DNA of 39,337 nucleotides from Scenedesmus sp. ARA3 (GCA_004335835.1 RWJK01001953.1:28000-67336), one strand, 5' to 3'; positions 12,175 through 25,038 are shown, numbered from the stretch's first letter. Translations and numbers: made by a program. The notes: generated by a model not told the origin, from the letters alone.

Positions 12175-13075
12175 GATGCAGCACCCGCCCTCAATAGACC
12201 TGCAGTCTGACGATCTATGCTATAATCTGCATGATTAATTCATGCCAGGCTGCAGACTGGAGGGCACAGTAATCATTAAACTGCCTTCATAGTTGAATGT
12301 GAGGCACACTTCGCCCTGGAAAGAAAATAAACTTGATCGCTAAGATGATCAGGTCAACAAGCTTGGTGTCAGCGACTGAACTTGAGGTTTGTTGCTGATG
12401 ACAGTCATAAGGAAACCCCTTTTTGTGTCCTGGGTTGAAAGTAGCATTTGAGCGGAAACATTGCTGGTTGAAATCATCCAGTGATGTATTTTGCTGCGTG
12501 CTGGTGCTGGTTGTCGACTTTCTGCAACATCACAGGAGGTGGTGATCACTCTGCTGCCCTTTGGCAGCAACGATTCAGGAAAAGGAATATAAACACTTTA
12601 AAAATGGTTTTGTAGGGTCCGTGTCGTTCTTGACGGTGGTCAGGGTGCTGGCAACAGGTGCCAGTGAAAACGTTCACAGTGGCGGGTGCAAGCAAGCGCA
12701 GCAGGTGAGACTGAATTCCGGCACCAGACGCTTTAGTGTATACATTTGGGTTGCTTCAAGCGCCGATCGTTTAGCGAGCTGATCAAATTACAGCAACAGT
12801 ACCAGCAACACACACCGGGGTGACTCAGCATGCTTTCAGTGATTTGGCTCCGTTCACAGCACCCGTGACAGCCTTGATTACATTATAACAGCACATCGAG
12901 CTCCTTTATCTGCAGGAAGGTGCCTCATGGTGGGTTGGTGCAGCCAGCACCACCTTTTGCAGCAGCAGTAGCACAGACAACAGCGCACAAAGCCACTGCT
13001 CCTGCAGGCTGTTCTCCCGCACATGCACCCTCACCCTTTGACCCTTCATGATCGTTTGCATGCTATGCTGCAGCC
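12175..13075. promoter_or_regulatory. Divergent intergenic promoter region (CPSF160 / CRAL-TRIO gene)
   Basis: About 900 bases separate the CPSF160 start on the minus strand from the CRAL-TRIO gene start on the plus strand, so both promoters and 5' UTRs must lie here. It is richer in A/T than the flanking genes and lacks their CAG tracts over roughly 12190-12900. Short open frames on both strands have no recognisable similarity. I could not assign a TATA box or factor site with confidence. Confidence 0.55.
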
Positions 13076-16000
13076 ATGGTGCAGCAGACCATACAGGCGC
13101 TGCAGGGCAAGCTTGGGCACTACAGCTCGCGTGTGAGCAGCAGGGTGGCCAATACCCTGAATGCTGTGCGCAGCAGGTCAGGCCTGTATGGGGCTGCAGG
13201 AAGCTTTGCGAGCAGGGATGGCACTGCAGAGGAGCTGGACCCTGCTGACCCTAAGGCTAAGCACATGCAGCTGCAGAACACAGTGGTCAGGTGAGTGTGG
13301 CGTTGGGGGTGTCTGCGCTGAGAGGATGTAGGCAGGCTGCACTGCAGCAGCAGCAGCAGCTGCTGCTGCGGCAGCCATGCACAGCTGCAAGACGGATGCA
13401 GGAGCACGCAGGGTAGATGCCTATCAGCAGCAAGTGCTGCCCAGCATTGTGCAACGGTGATGTGCTGAACTGCCTGTCTTGCATAGCACCTACATGCACA
13501 ACATGCTGTGCTGCAAGGAAACCTCACTGTACCCTACGCATACGATATGCCTAGTGGCTGAAAAGACCTGAACAATGGGTCACAGTGTAGATCTTCTTTG
13601 GTTTGTCACTGGGCTGCAGGGCGCTGCTGGTGGATGAGGTGCTGTATGAGCCCAGCAGGCTGCTCAGGAAGAACAGGAAGGCGGTGCTGCTCATCACAGG
13701 TGAGCAATGCGGCAGTTTTTACGGCTTGTGCTACGCAACCACCATATTGGCAGCATGTGATACACGTTTGGCACTGCCTCATCAGGGTACCACATTATAA
13801 CGGAGTTGGCAATATGCATGCAGCTGCCAGGTGTGGCGTTGCTGTGTGGCAGGTGGTGAGCAGCAGAACATGTGTCTCTACTCCTGTCATGTGCAGCGGC
13901 GTCTGCAGACAATGCTGGGTTTGCTGCTTTCTTATGCAACTACTGATGCGCGGTTTTGCTGTAGGGGCTGATCTTGTACTGGTGAAGATGACCAAGGACA
14001 CCAGCACAGCCAGCAGCGCAGCAGATGGCAAGGCCAGCGGTGCAAACGCAGCAGGGGGCGGCAGCAGCGATGGCGGTACAGCGCCTGAGGATGCACAGGC
14101 GTCTGTGCTGGCGCAGCATGAGCTGACAAAGGTGCGGCTGGTGCAGCTAGTGCAGGTCTGCAGTCAAACTGCACACAGCAACAGACGCTGGTGGTGCCGT
14201 GTGCTGCTGCACTCTGCCTCAGCCACAGGCGCGCCACACAGACTGTCCCACGACTTTGTGCTGGCACACATGACCGCTGCATTCCTGCAAGCATATGAAG
14301 CCAGCTGACATGGTGTTTGTGCCCTTACTGTTCACCTGCAGATGATCAAGTGCACAGCCAGCGGCAGCAGGCTGGAGCTCGAGTTCATTGTGACTGGCAG
14401 TGCTCGCTTCAAGGTGTCAGCAGCAGCACTCGGCTTCAGCACCAGCAGCACAGAGCCCTCCACAGCAGCCATGCCTGGCCCAGCTGGCACTGCTGCTGCT
14501 GCTGCTGCTGGTGCTTCTAGTGCAGCCAGGTCAGCAGCCGGCAGGACTGCTTCAGTAGATGAGGAGGCAGAGTGGCAGGGCGAGGTGGTTGATGCTGCAG
14601 ACATTGGCGCTGCGGAAGCTGGCACTGCAACTTGGGGCGGCTGCAGCACAGCCACAGCTGACGAGGCTGCTGCAGACGCACCAGACTTGCAGCAACAGCA
14701 GCAGCAGCAAGATGAGCTGGCCAGTACGCCTCCTGCCAGCAGCGGCAGCGGCTTCATGCAGTGGCGGACGCTGCGGCGCAGCAGCGGTGGCGGCAGCGGC
14801 ACCCTGGGTCGCAGCAGCAGCTACATGCGCAGCCTGGGCAGTAGTGTGGTGGAGGGCGCGCTGCGCAGCAGGCTGGTCAAAACAGATGACGGGGAGTACT
14901 GGGTCAGTGTGGAGGCCTTCACCCTGCAGTTCAGGTGAGAGCAGTAGGGGAAAAGAGTGCTGGGCCAGGAGGCGCGTTGCCAAAGCAAGGAAGTGGCAAC
15001 AAAATTGTCAGCAACAGCAGCAGCAGCACCAGCAGCAGCAGGGTACCGGTAAAGCCATAGCAATGATGCCACTGAAAAGGATTGCAGCTGGACTGCGCCT
15101 GGCTGAAGGCTGTGTGTGTATGTGCTTGTGTGCTAGCTGGGCTGCCGCATTCATAGCCAGGCTCGCTACGCGAGCACAGCGGCATCATCTAAACCAAGTG
15201 CATTCTCAGCAGCTGTGTGCTGCTGGCTGTGGGCTGCAAATCAATCTCTGATTGCTGTTACACTCTTACCATATGAGGGGGTTCTGCTGTGCAGGGACGA
15301 GACGCTGTGCCAGATGGCTGCGGGGTTGCTGTCCTCTGGGCGCACAGCCATGCGCAGCGCGCTGGAGTGGCTGAAGCAGGGCCTGCCCTTCAGCCCCGAG
15401 TTTGCCATCACACACATCACGGAGTGCAGCAGCAGGGGCACAGGTGGGCTGCTTGCAGCACAGCAGCGCAGCACGCATTGCTAGTGCTGCAGCAAGAGGC
15501 GCACGCGGCGCGTTCAGCACAGCAGCACAGCCCTTCAATTGTGGCAGAGTTCGGCCCCAAGCAAAGACGACTATGTTTTTGATTCACTTTGAAGTGTTAC
15601 AGCAGCTCATTGGCGACCAGACAACTTGCGATGCAACTGCAACGCAGCAATGGATGAACCCTGTACTGTGTTATGCTGGCTGCTTTTTTCCAGGCAACGA
15701 GGTGCTGGTTGCTGGGCCTACTGCGTGGGGCACTGAGCTGCAGCTGCCTGACAGCTGGGTGGAAGCAATACAGGCGGCACAGCTGCCAGAGGAGCAGCCA
15801 CTCATGCGGCCACTGGAAGTAAGTTTGCAACAAGAGGCTCTGCTATTTTGCCCTTTTCCGTTGCATAGCTGACAGGTATAGCGGACATGTCTGACAACTG
15901 CTGAGACACTGTGCACTCTAGGTTGCAGTGGCAAGGATGTGTGCATGTGAGCCAGTGCGGCGCGCCTGCACTTTGTATGGTGATGTTCTGCACTGCGCTC

Positions 16001-17008
16001 AACACTGCACACTAGTTCCTCGCTTGTGGCGCCCAGGTTCCTTTGGTGGATGTTACCTCCTACGTGTGGCGCTGGGTTCACACATATCAACTTTGCAATG
16101 TGCCTGCAGGTGCCTGATGGCCCAGCAGCTTTCAAGGTGCACCTGGCCACGCCTGCAGGCCTGGCTGAAGCCACACTGCTGCCTGAGATGCTGGCCTTAC
16201 TAGCACGCCAGGCCAACCCGCAGCACACGGGGCAGCTGCTTGCCGTGCCCATTCGCCTGGGCGGCACAGGCATCCCTGCAGCCGGCCTGCAGCAGCAGCA
16301 ACAGCAGCAGGCATTTGATGCATCAATGCTGGAACCAGCGAGGCATGTCTCAGAGCAGCGGCACAGCAGCTTAGGGTCAGGAAGGCGGCAAGAACAGGTA
16401 CAGGAGCAGCTGCAGCGGCATGATGCAGCAGCAGATGCAGGGCCGGGAGCGCCATGCAGCCAGCCTGGCTTTGATTGCAGCCAGGCATGCAGCCAGGGCG
16501 TGGATGGGGCTCTGCCGAGTTTAGAGAGGCTCAGCAACTTGGGCCTTGGCTTTCCAGGTGATGCACAGCAGCAGCAGCAGCAGCAGCAGCAGGATGAGGA
16601 CGGCTTGAGTTGCTACCATAGCTTCTCTGGGACCGCAGACTTGATAAGCAGCAGCAGCGACAGGGCACATGATGTACCAAACACTGGCAGCACAGACGGC
16701 AGCAGCAGTCAGCAGGGGCAGGGTTACGCACCTGCAGGCGGTGCTGCTGGCAGCACCCCTGCTGCAGATGCATCTGTACTGCTTGCGTCCAAGCACACAG
16801 CGACCAGCAGGAATGTCAAAGTTGGATGGAGTTTGGACGAGGGTTCCAGCCAAGCAGCAGGCGCCATTGCCAACAAGCAGCAGCAGCCAGCAGCACAAGC
16901 ATGCAGGTGCATGGGTGATGGCAACCAAGAGCAGCTGGTACACCAACTTGAGCAGCAGCAACTGCAGCAGCAGCAGCAGCAGCAGCAACACTGCTACCAG
17001 CAGCATGT

Positions 17009-17047
<39 letters not shown>

Positions 17048-20000
17048 CCTGCAGCAGCACCACCAGCAACCGCAGCGCGTTGGTTTACGCTTCCGAGCCA
17101 AGCGTGCCGCAAAACGGCTGATGCGGCGAGTAACGCCTGGGAGCCTCATAGCCAGCTATCGCTCAGCAGGCGGCAGGACCCTGTCAGGCCCTCCAGGCAT
17201 CAACAGCAGAACATTGCAGCAGCAGCACAGCGGCAGTTCTGCTGCTGCCGGCAGCAAGAGTGCGGTGCTGCAGCGCTGCGCCAGCAGCCCTGGCGGCTTC
17301 CTGCGGCTTGGATCCTTTGTAGAAGAGGAGGAAGAGGAAGATCAGCTTGACAGTGTAGCTATTTTAGACGCATCAAAAGCTGCTTGCAGGATCCACACCA
17401 GCAGCATGCCTGCAGTGCAGCGGGACAGCTCGTTTGGCGTTCATCACAGGTTTGGCAGCAGCGGCGACCTTTTGTCTATGGATGTGGCACCTGCAGAGGG
17501 AGCAGTGGCTGCGCCAGCTGCTGAGCATGCTGCTGCTGCTGCATTGAATTCCAGGCAAACTGCAGATCTGGCTGCAGCTGCAGGTGCAGAGTGCACCGCA
17601 ACTAGCGTGCCTACACAGCAGCCAGATGTGCAGCAGCAGCAGCAGTTGGCGCGGCAGGGCAGCGTTGCCAGCTCCGAAGCATCGCTTGCTTCTGCAGATG
17701 CCTACGAGGATAGCAGCAGCAGGGTGCCGGCCGGCAGCAGCGGCAGCAGCGTTGGCAGCATCAGCGGCACCAGCAGGCCAAGCTTGCCGCTGCAGCAGCA
17801 GCAGCAGGATGAGCAAGAGGAGCTACGGCTCTCTTTCATGTCAGAGAGGGAAGTGTATGCTGTGATACACGTGCAGCTGCTGCCAGGCTGCAGTGACAGC
17901 AGCATTGCATCTAGCAGCGTATCGGCAGCCACAGCAAGCAGTCCTTTTGCAAAAGCAGCTGCAGCAGCAGCAGCAGACACAGCAGCAGGAGCAGCAGCCG
18001 CTGCATCTGGGTCATCAGCAGCAGCACCGAGTGTGCTTGTTCTGGGGAACCACAAAGCTGTGCTGACAGCGCAGGAGCAGCAAGCGCTGTCAGCAGTTGG
18101 CCTAACAGCTGGGCTGTTGTGTGGCTTGGGTGCACTGCTGCTGCACACATCTGCAGGCCAGCTGCTGGTGCTGGTAGCTGCTGCGCTGAATGCTGCATGC
18201 ATGGTGGGTGCAGCTAGGCCTGCATGGCTGCACAGGGCAGTGCATGCCTTCAGACACAGCAGCAGGCTCTTCAAACCAGCAGCATCTACATGCATAACAC
18301 GCACCCACAGCAGCACCAACAGGCCTTTCTCTAGCTGGGCAGCAGCAGCAGCAGGCAGGGCGAGCCCGTATGGGCATGCGCGCACGCCTAGCTGGGACAC
18401 GGGTGCCGCAGCAGGCGGCGCAGTGCCTCCCAGCACTGGTGCTGCTTCAGGCAATGCCGCACTGCAGCAGCAGGATGCAGCTGCAGCTGGCAATAGCGGG
18501 GCGCTGATGGTTGGTGTTGCAGGAGGGCTGCGGCTGCGGCTGCTGTATGGTGGCTTCATGAGAGAAGCGCTTGGATTGCTGGAGGAGCAAATCCTGGCCT
18601 ACAGGAGTGTGCGGGAGCGTGCTGTGGCTGCTGTGGCGTCGCAGCTGGCAGGTAGGGGTCATGTTTGTGAGGCGCTTTGCCCTGCATGCTGTTCGTGTGA
18701 AAAGCTGTAGTGGTGCGTAGGCAACAGCACGGCATTGGAGTTTACTAGCTTACTAGGTTACTAGTTGCAAGCTGCAAGCTGCTGAATATGGTGATGCCTG
18801 CTGTGCCCTCTGCCTGCAGTTGCCCTGGAGGGCGATGCTGCAGCACATGCTGCGGATCAGGGTCACCCGGAGCATGCGCTGATGCCTGGCGTGGTGCTAA
18901 TCTCAGACCCTGAGCCAGATTGGATGACGCCAGACTGGCGCTACAGGATAATTGTTGCACGGTGAGGCGCAACAACTGCTTGAGACGTGGTTTGCAGGAT
19001 TGCTGCGTGCTGTGCGCTGTGCAGGGTGAGGACGCTTGCGCGGCAGCGCGCGCAGGCTGCTGTTTGCTACAGTAGCGCGCCATTGCTTGCCTACACAGCA
19101 TTTAACTGCTGATCCGGCGCGTATATCTGCACACCGCTGCCGATGCTCGCATGGCTTGTTCAGACCCCTTCACCAAGTAAAACAGCGCTCCAATTTTCAC
19201 TGCAGGGGACTCTCTCAAACGTTTAGACCTTGACTCACTCTAATCTGCTCCTGTTGCATGCTGTAAATGCAGCCCCACGCTGGAGGAGCGGCGCAAGGTG
19301 GCGCAGATCGTGCACGCCTGGCGCAGCAGCTTTGCGGCGCACCGGCTGCTGAGCCAGCCGCCGCCGCACTTTGGCTGGTTCCAGCAGCAGCTGGGCCTGA
19401 AGCCGCTGCTAGTGACGCCCCAGGGCTACGTGGTGCTGCTGATCAAGGTGGGAGGAATGATGTTTGACTATATGACTTATCATCCCAGGCAAGAGAGGTG
19501 GGATCTGCACGCACCTGAACGATTGCGAATTCAGGAGCATGGGTGGCGCGCATTCTACACAAGCTTATGGGCTGCTGATCTGAAGGAGCTGTTTGAAGTG
19601 CAAGGCCACATGCTGCACAACGGCCGCGTCGCAGCTGCGATGTTAGGGCATCAGCACATGAGTGCTTGCACATTCACTGCACAAGCCCATGCACACCCGC
19701 GTCTCCACCCACCTATGTCACTGCCCATGCCCCTGCCTGCAGATGCAATCTGTGGTGCAGATGTCACGCTCGCTGGCGGCTGCTGGCCTGCGTGTGTCTG
19801 ACATGGTGGCTCACTGCGGCTTCATCTGGTCCTTCATGTTTGAGGTGCTGGCGCCACACAAGCACCCGGCTGGCCGGCTCATCATGATTACCGACATGAG
19901 CGGCATCAAGCTGGGGCAGGCAGTGGGGGAGGGGCAGGTGGGGCGCCAGCTTCTGCTTTTCACAGTTTGATTACAGCTCAGGTTGCAGCAGATACGACGG

Positions 20001-20794
20001 GTAGTGCTGCACTGCTGGGGCCTTACTGGCACTTCCAAGAGAAACAAGTGCAGCAACAGCTGCTTGCACAGTATCAAGATTGTTGTGTGTGTTGTGTAAG
20101 CCTGTGCTGCAGATGCAGAACACAACGAGCCAGCTATGCATGCGCAGTAGGGATGCACCATACGCAGGCAGTGCTCGCTTCTACTTGCATTCATAAGGGC
20201 ATTTCTGAGACAGCGCCTCGGCTCAGCGCCCTTGTCTGTGGTGTGCATGTGCCATATCACAGGTTGGTGCGCGGGCCATTGGTGACGTGTGCTTCGCCTG
20301 GCCTGAGCGGCTGTGCCGCTGCCTGGTGCTGGGCACGCCCTCCTGGTTCAACATGCTGTACCGCATGGTGCGGCCACACCTGTCGCCCAGTACACGCGCC
20401 AAAGTGCAGGTGAGCCTATGGCAGCAGCAGTGCAGATGTCAGTAAGCAGCTGCAACTGTTGGTTGGCTGGTTTGGCTTGCATGGCATGTGCTCCTGCTGT
20501 TGCGTACTGCACCTTGCTGCGGGCTGAGCGCAGCTGAGAAGCATTTATAGCTCTGTGCCGCGGTGATATGTTGTAGCAAACCACACACCACACTGATGCC
20601 TGTTGCGCGACCGCTTTACCATGCAACTGCAGGTTATGTGTGATGCTGAGGAGGCTGCCGCTGAGCTGGCGCGCTGCCTGGGCCCTGAGCTGGTGCCACA
20701 GGAGTTTGGGGGGCCCTGCGCACTGCCCTACGATGAGTATCCTGCACAGAAGCAGCTGCTGAAGCTTGTGACGCAGCTGCAGCAGCAGCGCTAG
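13076..20794 (+). CDS. CRAL-TRIO (SEC14-like) lipid-binding domain protein with Q-rich linker (12 exons, 1571 aa)
   Basis: Exons: 13076-13290, 13620-13699, 13965-14155, 14342-14934, 15295-15443, 15694-15818, 16110-18651, 18820-18961, 19273-19447, 19743-19937, 20263-20409, 20633-20794 (stop TAG). The sum is 4716 nt and all junctions are in phase. Exons 9-12 (residues ~1346-1571) carry the CRAL-TRIO fold: LIMITDMSGIKLGQ, then a surface helix with FAWPERLCRCLVLGTPSWF, MVRPHLSPSTRAKV, and PQEFGGPCALP, matching the YPER...P..F...KPFL.P.T..K...EFGG pattern of SEC14 proteins. These bind phosphatidylinositol or other lipids and move or present them at membranes. The N-terminus (~70-290) has VDEVLYEPSRLLRKNRKAVLL and an Ala-rich tract; I infer a PH-like fold but cannot prove it. 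The 847-codon exon 7 is low complexity with poly-Gln, poly-Ser and an acidic run, plus two hydrophobic stretches (~1110-1160) that could form a membrane hairpin. The ATG at 13076 is the first in a good context; ligand and cell location are unknown. Confidence 0.85.
16949..17076 (+). repeat. CAG tract encoding poly-Gln in the CRAL-TRIO protein
   Basis: Within exon 7, CAG/CAA codons give Gln runs including twelve consecutive CAG codons at 17010-17045, interrupted by short His/Tyr/Val residues. A shorter CAG tract lies at about 16568-16592. In the other frames the same tract reads poly-Ser and poly-Ala, which creates long false open frames on both strands. Confidence 0.85.
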
Positions 20795-22303
20795 CTGGCT
20801 GTCAGTTAGCTGGCTGTGCAGGTGGGGCTTCTGGATGCAGACTTGTAGGATGTTCTGGTGGGCTTCAGAGATTGGGGGGTAACTCCTGCTAGGCTGGTAG
20901 CTTGCAGGAACTCATTTGTGCATGTTCGTGCCAATGTGACCAGCTTTGGCGTGCACTTCACCAAGCTGTTCGTGTCTTTCTTCTTCTCGGTCGTTGTTGA
21001 GCCGATACACATTTGTTTTGTTGAAGCACGCACCGTGGAATATCTTTCTGCCCAGCAGAGCAGAGGCATGCTGTTGCAGGATGGCTTGCTGCCGTTGTTT
21101 GATTATGCAGGGCTTGTTGCATGGCTGTTGTACATGGCTAATCGGACTGTCCATCTGTGACAGGATCAAGGGCTGTACATGCATGAATGCCACATTAACT
21201 TGCAGGATGGTGTGTGCTGTAGCGTGGTAAGGCGTAGGTGGGGTTGTGTTCTAATGTTGTGGGTATTTGCTGCAGCAGCTGCAGCTGACCGCATTGACAT
21301 TCCTGGTGTACACATGTACACCAAAAAGTGACACATGTTCTTTCCAAGCTTCCTTCCAACCTGCTCTGGGTGTGTGTTGCCATGCTGTGATGCTGCATCA
21401 TGATGGCATTTGGACGGCATATATTCTGTGCAGTGGGAACATCATTTGGAGAGCCAGACTGGATGCTTCCATTGACAGTATCGTGCTGCAATGGGAAGCA
21501 TTTGTGCATTTTGTAATGTGAATGTGGATTTTGATGGTATCAGGGCCACTCATACGCTGTGAAGTTGCATGTTGGTGCGCAAGAAGCTTGCCGTTGGAGG
21601 GCACAGCTGGCAATCATAACAGTTGAAGAGTCATGCAACAGGCAATGTTGCCACCATGTGGCCATGGATCCTGTTGAGCTGGGAATGTAACAATCCAGCA
21701 GGTGGCTTTCGTTCACTGATGTCGAGGATGCAACGAGCGTGCAGGCAGGCTTGCCAAGCCAGGAAACACAGTGTGTGCCCAGGTAGCAGTTCAACTGGGC
21801 TGCCGGTAGCTAGGCTGCAGTGCTGCTTCTGGGTGTTTAGCTGTCCTTGAACGCGGCTGCGCTACGAAATGCGTTATGTGTATGCTCCATGTCTACGCTC
21901 GTGACTGTCCTGCCAAAGGCAACTCATTGGACAATTCAGTCAGCGGGTTCTGCATGATGTTCAAACCAAGAGCTCTAACATGCATGACGTGTCAGCAATG
22001 TTGAGCGAGCTTGTTGTACAACAAACTGATTGTATTGTTGTTTTACTCAACGCAGTGCAAAATCAGTGCTGACACGCACGCAAGGACGCTAAACGTGCCA
22101 GGGCACAGCACCAGTGTAGCATCGTGCAACTACATGCAGTGCTGATTCCACGATCATTGTTTTCCGTTGTATCCGAACTTCGACTCTGCCGGAGCCGTTC
22201 ATTCGTTAGTGCTTTTCAGCTGGTCAACCTCCCGCCGTGTGCAATTGTGTGCTGTTCTCATCCGACCCAGCGCTTTTTTCGCTGATACCTCAAACCTATA
22301 AAG
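20795..22303. other. Intergenic: 3' UTR of CRAL-TRIO gene, then ODA7 5' flank
   Basis: No coding exon was recognised in this 1.5-kb interval. The first TGTAA after the CRAL-TRIO stop is at 21512-21516 on the plus strand, and a second is at 21686-21690, so the 3' UTR may run to about 21.5 kb. The last few hundred bases before 22304 hold the ODA7 promoter and 5' UTR. Several short frames are open here but show no domain. Confidence 0.5.
21512..21516 (+). terminator. Candidate poly(A) signal (TGTAA) of CRAL-TRIO gene
   Basis: This is the first TGTAA on the coding strand, 718 nt after the stop codon. It implies a long 3' UTR, which is common in chlorophytes. Confidence 0.35.
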
Positions 22304-25038
22304 ATGGAGATGACCAAGTCAGCGCTACGAGACCTGTGCGCGCAGCACAAGCTGTACAGGACCCCTCACTTGAACGACAAGCTGTACCTGCACTTCAAAG
22401 GCTTCACACACATAGCTAACCTAAAAGAATACATTAACCTCAAGGCTCTGTTCCTGGAGAGCAATGCCCTGCAATCCCTGGACGGCCTGCCCAGGCTTGA
22501 GCAGCTCAAGTGCCTGTAAGTTCCTGCAGCCAGGCTGCAAACTAAAGCAGCATCGCCCTAGCATGCTGCACTCAGCATGCGCAGCATACGGCACCTAGTC
22601 AAATGGTAGCAGTGCTTGATATTGTGACAGGCATGCTGTGGCATGGCAGCTGCACAGGCTATGATGGAGCTGATGTGTGCAGTACGCTGCTTTGTGGCGT
22701 GGCCTGAGGTTTGTCTGCTGCTGTCCTGCAACTCTTGTTGTGACATCTGTAACTCTGTGCAGGTATGCACAGCAGAACTGCTTGCGCAGCCTCAGCGGCC
22801 TGCAGCAGCTGCCCAGCCTGGACACCCTCAACATCAGCTCCAATGGGCTGGACTCCTTGGAGCACTTGCAGGACTGCCCTCTCCTGTCAACGCTGACAGC
22901 AGAGCACAACCACCTCAGCACCTTGCAGGGCCTGGCGCCGCTGCTGCAGTGCACCAACCTGCACACGCTGGACCTGCAGCAGAACAACATAGAGGACCCT
23001 GCTGTGGTGGATGCCATCATCGCACACCTGCCCCAGCTGCGCTGCCTGTACCTGAAAGGCAACCCTGTGGTTTCGAGCATCAAGAGCTATCGCAAGGTGA
23101 TCATCAGCAGATGCCCCAACCTGACCTACCTGGATGACAGGCCAGTGCAAGAGGAGGAGCGCCGCTGTTGCGAGGCGTGGTGAGTGCTCACAGTCTGTGC
23201 ATACCCCGCGCGAGAACTGCTTTTGCACCCAACCTGGGCAGTGTTTTGATGCAAGTAGGCAGTATGGTTTTTGGAGTTGATGCCCTGGTGCGCCACTGCT
23301 GTCTGCTACAGTCATGCACCACCAGATGCAGCAGTTTCTGCAGCTGAAGTGTGTGGTAGAATAAGGTATGTCTGAGAGGCTGGCAATGCTGCGCAGCAGG
23401 TGTGGGCCTACTGTGGTCTGCTGCTGCTGGCGCTGTCTTGCCGTGCTCATTGGGGCGGACAGCTCACTCGTTGTGCAATGGTGCTGCTTTCCTGCAGGGC
23501 TGTTGGCGGCATGGATGCAGAGCGTGACGAGCGCGTGCGCATCAAGGAGGAAGCTGCAGCAAGGGACAGGCGCAACTTTGAGTGGATGCAGCAGCTCATG
23601 CGTGAAGGCTTCAGGAAGGTGGGTGCACAGGCAAATGCCTGCTGGACATGATGTGCAACGCGTGCATGCAATCGGACCCGCACACATACAGCGCATGTGC
23701 ATGCACCAGCAGCAACAACAGCTGTCTGGAGCAGGCAGCTTGATGTGCATGCGCTTGCACAGCAAGGATCACACACTCCTTGATAACCCTGCCTCAAACA
23801 TCATCGGCGCTGCTGCTGCTGCTCTGCTTGCAGCGGCGTGCCATGCTGGGCCTGCCGGATGGAGACACTGACCCCGTCATGGACACACTGGCACAGTATG
23901 AGACCAGCAGGGACCAGCACGGCAGCGGCAGTGACAGTGGCAGCGAGTTTGAGTTCCCCCAGGAGCCTCCCGAGCTGCTGGCGGCGCGGCAGCAGCTGGC
24001 AGCATACACGGCGCGGCCAGACGAGGAAGAGCCTGCGGGTGGGTGCACAGCAGCATAGGTTGCCAACGTAACTGCTCTGCAGCCCAGTCAGTTACACTTC
24101 AAGGGCCTGGCACAGCTGCAGACATCACCGGGCTCTGCACGGCGTTGGTTGCAGGTGGTGCATGACAGCGCGTGCTGTCAACCATGTGTGGGCATGCCAG
24201 TCTCTCTCTTGCTGTTTGCTTGTCACCAGCATACCAGCTTTGTTTGCTGATGCTCCCTCTCTGCCCACTAATTGCAGAGATGGCACGCACGCGGCAGCAG
24301 CTGGCACAGCAGGGCCAGGCAATCCAGGAGGGCAGCTGGTCAGGAGCAGATGCGCCGGCTGCAGGTGCTGGCAATGATGGCACCATTTACCTGGAGTCAG
24401 TCAGGGCAGCACAGCGTGAGCTGGATGCGGCTGGAAGCGCAGCTGCAGCATCCATACGCACATACGCCGCACACGGCAGCGCAGGCATTGCCCCTGTGGT
24501 GGCTGGCACAGGTCTGCAGGCAGCTCGCCTGGGGCCAGACTTTGGCAGACTGCGAGCAGCAACACAGGCAGCACTGGCAGCAGCTGGCCTCTCAGAGGTG
24601 GCAGATGGCCCTGGTGCAGCATGTGGTGAGCTGATGTTTGCAGATGGCAGCAGCAGCGACAGTGCAGATAGCAGCAGTGATGTGGCGTGCCTTGGCCAGC
24701 AGCACTCTGCTGAGCAGGAGGCAGCAGAGGCCCCTGAGGAGCTGTGCAAGATTGGCAGCTGGTCAAGCGGCTCAGGAGATGCTGCCAGCCCAGATGCTGC
24801 TGTAGAGGAGGCAGCGCTTGATAGCCGCCCGCCAAGGGGCAGCAGCACTAGCAGCCAGGCTGGCAGTGAGGCCACTGGCAACAGTGATGACGAGGACAGC
24901 AGCAGTGCAGCAGTGGTGTCTCCAGATGATGTTGTGGTTCTGGCCGAGCCATCAACAGTGCAGGATGCAGGGCTGGAGGCGGCTGCGGCTGTAGAGAGTG
25001 CGGGGCTGGCTGCCAACAGCCTGTATGAGCTTGACTGA
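22304..25038 (+). CDS. ODA7: ODA7 / DNAAF1-like dynein axonemal assembly factor, leucine-rich repeat protein (5 exons, 571 aa)
   Basis: Cytoplasmic factor needed to preassemble axonemal dynein arms before import into the flagellum; loss in Chlamydomonas (oda7) removes outer arms and in humans (DNAAF1/LRRC50) causes ciliary dyskinesia. Exons: 22304-22515, 22763-23179, 23498-23618, 23834-24038, 24278-25038 (stop TGA), summing to 1716 nt in phase. The N-terminus [20 protein letters not shown] and [12 protein letters not shown] are family hallmarks. Leucine-rich repeats follow (residues ~45-175, e.g. [48 protein letters not shown]), then the LRR cap with YLKGNPVV and LTYLDDRPV (~180-200). After a charged helical stretch (~215-250), the C-terminal half is acidic and Ser/Ala-rich without a recognisable domain, as in other family members. 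The start is set by the conserved N-terminus and lies 22 bases after an in-frame TAC/CTC-rich leader. Confidence 0.95.

Noticed and set aside
12349..12782. Short open frames (73 codons each strand) in the divergent promoter region
   Set aside because: Too short, no recognisable family, and located where two promoters must lie. No splice partners found.
15671..18559. Long minus-strand open frames (285-288 codons) opposite the CRAL-TRIO gene
   Set aside because: They arise because CAG tracts are open in every frame (Gln/Ser/Ala on one strand, Leu/Cys/Ala on the other). The plus-strand exons join in phase and carry a recognisable domain.
23498..23651. Continuation of ODA7 exon 3 past 23618 into the following intron
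   Set aside because: The frame stays open for eleven more codons, but a GTGGGT donor at 23619 joins in phase to the conserved-looking exon at 23834.
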